Of a stretch of DNA of 6,714 bases, positions 6,001-6,714 are shown one piece after another (the stretch's first letter is position 1; every line of letters starts with the position of its first letter). Position numbers and translations under genes: made by a program. The stretch lies in contig CAJUFW010000084.1 in assembly GCA_910585655.1 (NCBI GenBank), positions 7,376 to 14,089 on the forward strand, written 5' to 3'. The stretch comes from an uncultured Lachnospiraceae bacterium (GTDB lineage: Bacteria > Bacillota_A > Clostridia > Lachnospirales > Lachnospiraceae). The notes beneath the pieces were generated by a model. That model saw nothing but the letters and a program-made list of their open reading frames with translations, made no database searches and was not told the DNA's origin.

Positions 6001-6348
6001 TCTTTGTTTGGAATTCTTTACCCGGTAGCCGCTCTGGTATCTCTGGCAATAGGACTTGGTTTTCAAATTTTGCTGCTGTTACAGAGGCGGAAAGAAGCGG
6101 CTACCATGCGGGTGTTAGGAAGCCCGGCTCGTTCCGTTGGGCTTCAGCTTGGCGTGGAACAGTTACTTGTTTGTTTAATGGGAACGTTGTTTGGGCTACT
6201 TCTTGGCTGGCTGCGTTATAAATACCTTGATGAAGGCATTTGGGTGGCTATAGGTTTGTATCTTTTGGGAAATTTGGTCGGGATCTTGTTTGGAAGCCTG
6301 GCAGTCGCAAAGAGAAGTCCGCTGGCGTTGTTGCAGGAGAAAGAGTAA
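3010..6348 (+). CDS. ABC transporter permease with two FtsX-type halves
   Basis: A 1112-residue membrane protein. Approximate membrane segments are 13-36, 480-502, 524-547, 598-622, 708-727, 997-1024, 1046-1068 and 1076-1099, that is, two 1+3 FtsX units. Each half has a large extracellular domain between its first and second segment (about 37-479 and 728-996), the MacB/LolC/LolE pattern. The cytoplasmic coupling motifs are clear: QRKKEYAIARALGLPAGRA (505-523) and QRRKEAATMRVLGSPARS (1025-1042). Both halves end in the family's proline motif (KPILPLLQG, 627-635; RSPLALLQE, 1102-1110). A highly charged linker (about 650-680) joins the halves. The partner ATPase follows after 49 bases, with no terminator between, so the two form one operon. 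Known relatives export peptides or lipoproteins, confer antimicrobial-peptide resistance, or transmit mechanical work across the membrane; the substrate here is unknown. Oddities are a tandem repeat at residues 233-250 and an extra 50-residue loop (548-597) absent from the second half. Confidence 0.92.
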   Translation: MFKISFYRKALFRQPVCMLLLIFVLGAACFAFMSHAAEAILVAQKTDALEEYYSPIGYLTGKWDVRAGQEIISECPYLELEDIRLYSNGRLMDMQNPDVDGMTLESAFYKHTNESIFVGRLEGSRFEKNPKGSGGYYELDFRVQSVEASYRDYMSEGSLVRVRSLPGIETEASTTRGYYPKKQDEVFLEEYENLVEGKDYLVRGYYYEDNWMNGVWSASSGNAGSRLILLPLLPTGGVLPTGGVLPTGGVLPSETYYFYEVSGEIDDSKPGIAELFDYVEYLNHNQSMMGVEGTENMSRMPEFQEASKKYYMVEGRMLTKEDDAEGRMVCVIHEKFAKLRGLGLGDILSMKLEEDHGMNGWAGYTLWEEWEEWKEKVGGNGKEVEWEIVGIYNDLYYPYISVYGIRMFVPNSCIFQGYASDLLESGGENCYSFVLQSPDDQERFLEEYGKRLEEAGYQAVFVENNAENFSKTAGELKRSTLFGALLFGMVLAVLLAAACSLYLSQRKKEYAIARALGLPAGRAALGMSLSFGWVLFPGVILGGILGWQKMLRDAGTVLASLTGAASAGSSPKEVLEEEMAVVSPIVGQAAGEPEVSLPIGWFFLIIAVILLLAVLLFASYSLILARKPILPLLQGTVGARKGSSRGVGVVLESRQDSEKESKKEKEQQIKERDRSIVFQTTDSRLSGYSRFVARIRYLKRHLLRTRAKSLLLVGIGIGMVFLFGWMRETIVSYQEKIETLYQNTVIEGEIRKIESSVSLNGRDSGGFIPPGIVAEILETGLVSESYLEESAWAKELWLTDETGRLQEAEKPVMVDIPMVGIYDWDAFLEKTGSQLEIQFYHGYNGNYFTREREKGDLGSCEVLIPEGYMQQLGLGAGDVLILYDTLPNETIKSCGYRIVGSYQGTIGGANPEIGNTGSAFIMQGTALQELVGQNYYYQVAQFVFDSQKNRELLEKEAELKDIVSGEHAPEEQRYSFLRFFIWDEELHKVVEPLERTVSLFGILYPVAALVSLAIGLGFQILLLLQRRKEAATMRVLGSPARSVGLQLGVEQLLVCLMGTLFGLLLGWLRYKYLDEGIWVAIGLYLLGNLVGILFGSLAVAKRSPLALLQEKE
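3706..3759 (+). repeat. Three 18-bp tandem repeats (LPTGGV) inside the permease
   Basis: Three consecutive 18-base units, CTCCCAACGGGAGGAGTT, at 3706-3723, 3724-3741 and 3742-3759, differ by a single C-to-T in the third copy (CTTCCA). A decayed start of a fourth unit follows (CTTCCATCGG). They encode LPTGGV three times at residues 233-250, in the first extracellular domain. Each unit contains a small stem, CTCCC-AAC-GGGAG. Because the unit is a multiple of three, gain or loss of copies would change loop length without breaking the frame. Confidence 0.95.
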
Positions 6349-6384
6349 CAATGCAGGTTTATCGTAATTTACATTGGTTTAAAT

Positions 6385-6390
6385 AGGAGG
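6385..6390 (+). promoter_or_regulatory. Ribosome binding site of the ATPase gene
   Basis: A consensus AGGAGG sits 7 bases before the ATG at 6398 and decides the start. The 49 bases between permease and ATPase contain no hairpin, in keeping with co-transcription. Confidence 0.85.
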
Positions 6391-6397
6391 TTGTGTT

Positions 6398-6714
6398 ATG
6401 GCAGAATTAAGGTTAGAGGAAGTACAATATCAATATCAGAAAACCGGTCAACAGGTCTTAAAGGGAGTATCCTGTTGCTTTGAAGGCGGTCAGCTATGTG
6501 CGGTAATCGGACCTTCTGGGAGTGGAAAGACAACGTTGCTTTCCTTAATGGCAGGACTGGATCGCCCGGCAATCGGGGATTTGTCTGTAGACGGAGAGCT
6601 TCTTAGCAGGATGGATTTAGACCGTTATCGCAGAGAACGGATTTCCATGATTTTTCAGTCGTTTCAGCTTTTTCCGCTTCTAACTGTTATGGAAAATGTC
6701 TGTTACCCAATGGA
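6398..6714 (+). CDS. ABC transporter ATP-binding protein, 3'-truncated
   Basis: From ATG 6398 the frame stays open to the right edge, giving the first 105 residues of a protein usually about 220-250 long. Seen in order: the N-terminal strand with an aromatic QYQYQ at the A-loop position (about 9-13), the Walker A GPSGSGKTT (38-46, Lys44), the MAGLDRPAIGDLSVDG stretch typical of MacB/LolD-type exporters (51-66), and the Q-loop IFQSFQLFPLLTVMENV (85-101, Gln87). The signature LSGGQ, Walker B and H-loop lie beyond the window. It should bind the cytoplasmic coupling helices of the FtsX-type permease upstream and power it by ATP hydrolysis. Expression with the permease is expected from spacing and strand. 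Confidence 0.95.
   Translation, partial: MAELRLEEVQYQYQKTGQQVLKGVSCCFEGGQLCAVIGPSGSGKTTLLSLMAGLDRPAIGDLSVDGELLSRMDLDRYRRERISMIFQSFQLFPLLTVMENVCYPM

Overview
The window is a 6.7-kb piece of a low-to-moderate-GC Firmicutes genome, most likely a gut-type Clostridia/Lachnospiraceae organism. This is inferred from AGGAGG ribosome binding sites, AGA/AGG/GGA-rich codon use, GTG and TTG as possible starts, and the protein families present; no marker gene fixes the taxon. Bases 1-16 match the 3' end of the Illumina read-2 adapter. The left edge is therefore an assembly edge with untrimmed adapter, and real sequence begins at about base 17.

Layout, all genes on the + strand: (1) 17-669, the 3' part of a NADAR-domain (YbiA-like, DUF1768) protein, cut at its 5' end by the contig edge. 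(2) 666-2591, a 641-residue regulator with an N-terminal XRE-type helix-turn-helix followed by a long TPR-like helical region. It overlaps the NADAR gene by 4 bases (GTGA), so the two are probably translationally coupled. A second HTH-like segment in its middle suggests the protein arose by internal duplication. (3) 2592-3009, a 418-bp AT-rich intergenic region with a strong hairpin, a good sigma-A-type promoter, two palindromic operator candidates, a start-less 58-codon open stretch that reads like a gene remnant, and tiny ORFs. (4) 3010-6348, a 1112-residue ABC permease with two FtsX-type halves and about eight membrane segments; its first extracellular domain carries a perfect-to-near-perfect 18-bp tandem repeat. 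(5) From 6398 to the right edge, the N-terminal 105 codons of the partner ABC ATPase (MacB/LolD-like), with Walker A and Q-loop visible.

How they may work together (inference): the permease and ATPase form one MacB/LolCDE-like mechanotransmission or export transporter, transcribed from the promoter in the intergenic region. The XRE/TPR protein resembles peptide-sensing RNPP-type regulators (PlcR, Rgg, PrgX) in architecture and is the obvious candidate regulator of the transporter. An inverted repeat with PlcR-box-like half-sites lies just upstream of the permease. The link to NADAR, an enzyme family acting on ADP-ribose-type N-glycosidic bonds, is positional only.
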